From CAZEYT01 sp964516295 (GTDB taxonomy: Bacteria > Verrucomicrobiota > Verrucomicrobiia > Chthoniobacterales > Terrimicrobiaceae), in assembly GCA_964516295.1 (NCBI GenBank), contig CAZEYT010000044.1, positions 1 to 22,435 on the forward strand: DNA of 22,435 nt. Reading direction: 5' to 3'. Of the stretch, positions 22,070-22,435 are shown in pieces. The position numbers and the translations under genes were made by a program. The notes below the pieces were generated by a model. It saw nothing but the letters and a program-made list of their open reading frames with translations. It searched no databases and was not told where the DNA came from. Position 1 is the stretch's first letter. Every line of letters starts with the position of its first letter.

Positions 22070-22435
22070 GTGAAACTCGAACAGCTCGAACAAATCTACC
22101 ACCGCCCCCTTTTCGACCTCATCCAGGAGAGCCGCCGCGTTCATCTGGAGTTTTGGGAGAAAAACGAAGTCCAACTCTGCACGCTGCTCAGCGTCAAAAC
22201 AGGCGGGTGCAGCGAAGATTGTGGCTATTGTTCGCAAAGCGCGCGCTATGACACCGGGCTCGAGCGCCAGCCGCTCATGACGACCGACGAAGTTCTGCCC
22301 GTCGCTCAGATGGCCAAGGCCAATGGCTCGACGAGATTCTGCATGGGGGCCGCCTGGAAGGGCGTTCGCAAGGGCGACAGGAAATTCGAGCAAATGGTCG
22401 AGACGGTCCGCGAGGTCAGCCGCCTCGGCATGGAA
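22070..22435 (+). CDS. bioB: Biotin synthase BioB (3' end outside window)
   Basis: The first 122 codons of biotin synthase, the radical SAM enzyme that inserts sulfur into dethiobiotin. The family signature is complete: LCTLLSVKTGGCSEDCGYC, with the radical SAM cluster cysteines 47, 51 and 54, then SQSARYDTGLERQPLM and the RFCMGAAWKG block with Cys91, which lies in the region that helps bind the [2Fe-2S] cluster. The start is a GTG at 22070 (MKLEQLEQIYHRPLFDLI); no ATG lies upstream in a suitable place and the Shine-Dalgarno sequence is weak. The gene is divergent from the DUF2064 gene, with 133 nt between them that hold GC-rich hairpins. It continues past the right edge, so completeness cannot be judged. 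Confidence 0.95.
   Translation, partial: MKLEQLEQIYHRPLFDLIQESRRVHLEFWEKNEVQLCTLLSVKTGGCSEDCGYCSQSARYDTGLERQPLMTTDEVLPVAQMAKANGSTRFCMGAAWKGVRKGDRKFEQMVETVREVSRLGME

Noticed and set aside
21596..22393. 265-codon minus-strand frame over the DUF2064 and bioB starts
   Set aside because: BioB is unambiguous on the plus strand and DUF2064 in another minus frame; this frame has no family resemblance.

Overview
The window reads as chromosomal DNA of a GC-rich Gram-negative bacterium. Exported, outer-membrane and lipoprotein signal sequences are common. The gene mix (DUF5069, DUF547 beside arsM/arsS, Pro-Thr-rich exported proteins, a flavoprotein fused to a NapH-like ferredoxin) suggests Verrucomicrobiota or a related PVC lineage. 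That assignment is inference from gene content; there is no rRNA or tRNA here to fix it.

Left third (1-7894), all on the minus strand: a type I restriction-modification operon read right to left. The order is a 34-codon ORF resembling the N-terminus of a type IIG/IIL-type DNA methylase, hsdM, hsdS, an XRE/ImmA-IrrE metalloprotease gene, a DUF4411 PIN-like gene, and hsdR, which runs off the left edge. Genes overlap by 4 nt or are at most 30 nt apart, so the protease/PIN pair (a probable toxin-antitoxin-like module) is built into the restriction operon. A fair sigma70-like promoter and a direct repeat lie upstream.

Middle (7915-11806), also minus strand: a YdeI/OmpD-associated-family gene, then (reading leftward from 11806) a proline-rich lipoprotein, a MarR regulator and a TolC-family outer-membrane protein with a Pro-Thr linker. 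No inner-membrane pump or adaptor is present.

Right half (11979-21361), plus strand: a gene series centred on arsenic biochemistry. DUF547 overlaps arsM, followed by arsS (ArsM plus ArsS is the known core of arsenosugar synthesis). Then come an ECF sigma factor with an overlapping membrane anti-sigma-like protein, an exported MsrB overlapping a DUF5069 gene, a 764-residue flavoprotein/polyferredoxin whose FAD fold appears circularly permuted, and a GT2 plus GT-C glycosyltransferase fusion. A convergent DUF2064 transferase overlaps its end by 3 nt. The proposed logic is inference: ArsM methylates arsenite, ArsS adds the deoxyadenosyl group, the transferases could extend the product, the fusion could supply electrons, and the ECF pair plus MsrB point to an envelope or oxidative stress response. 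A terminator-like hairpin just ahead of DUF547 may be an attenuator.

Right edge: bioB (biotin synthase) begins at 22070 and continues beyond the window. No gene-free stretch exceeds about 200 nt. I saw no tRNA, rRNA, CRISPR array, insertion sequence or integrase.
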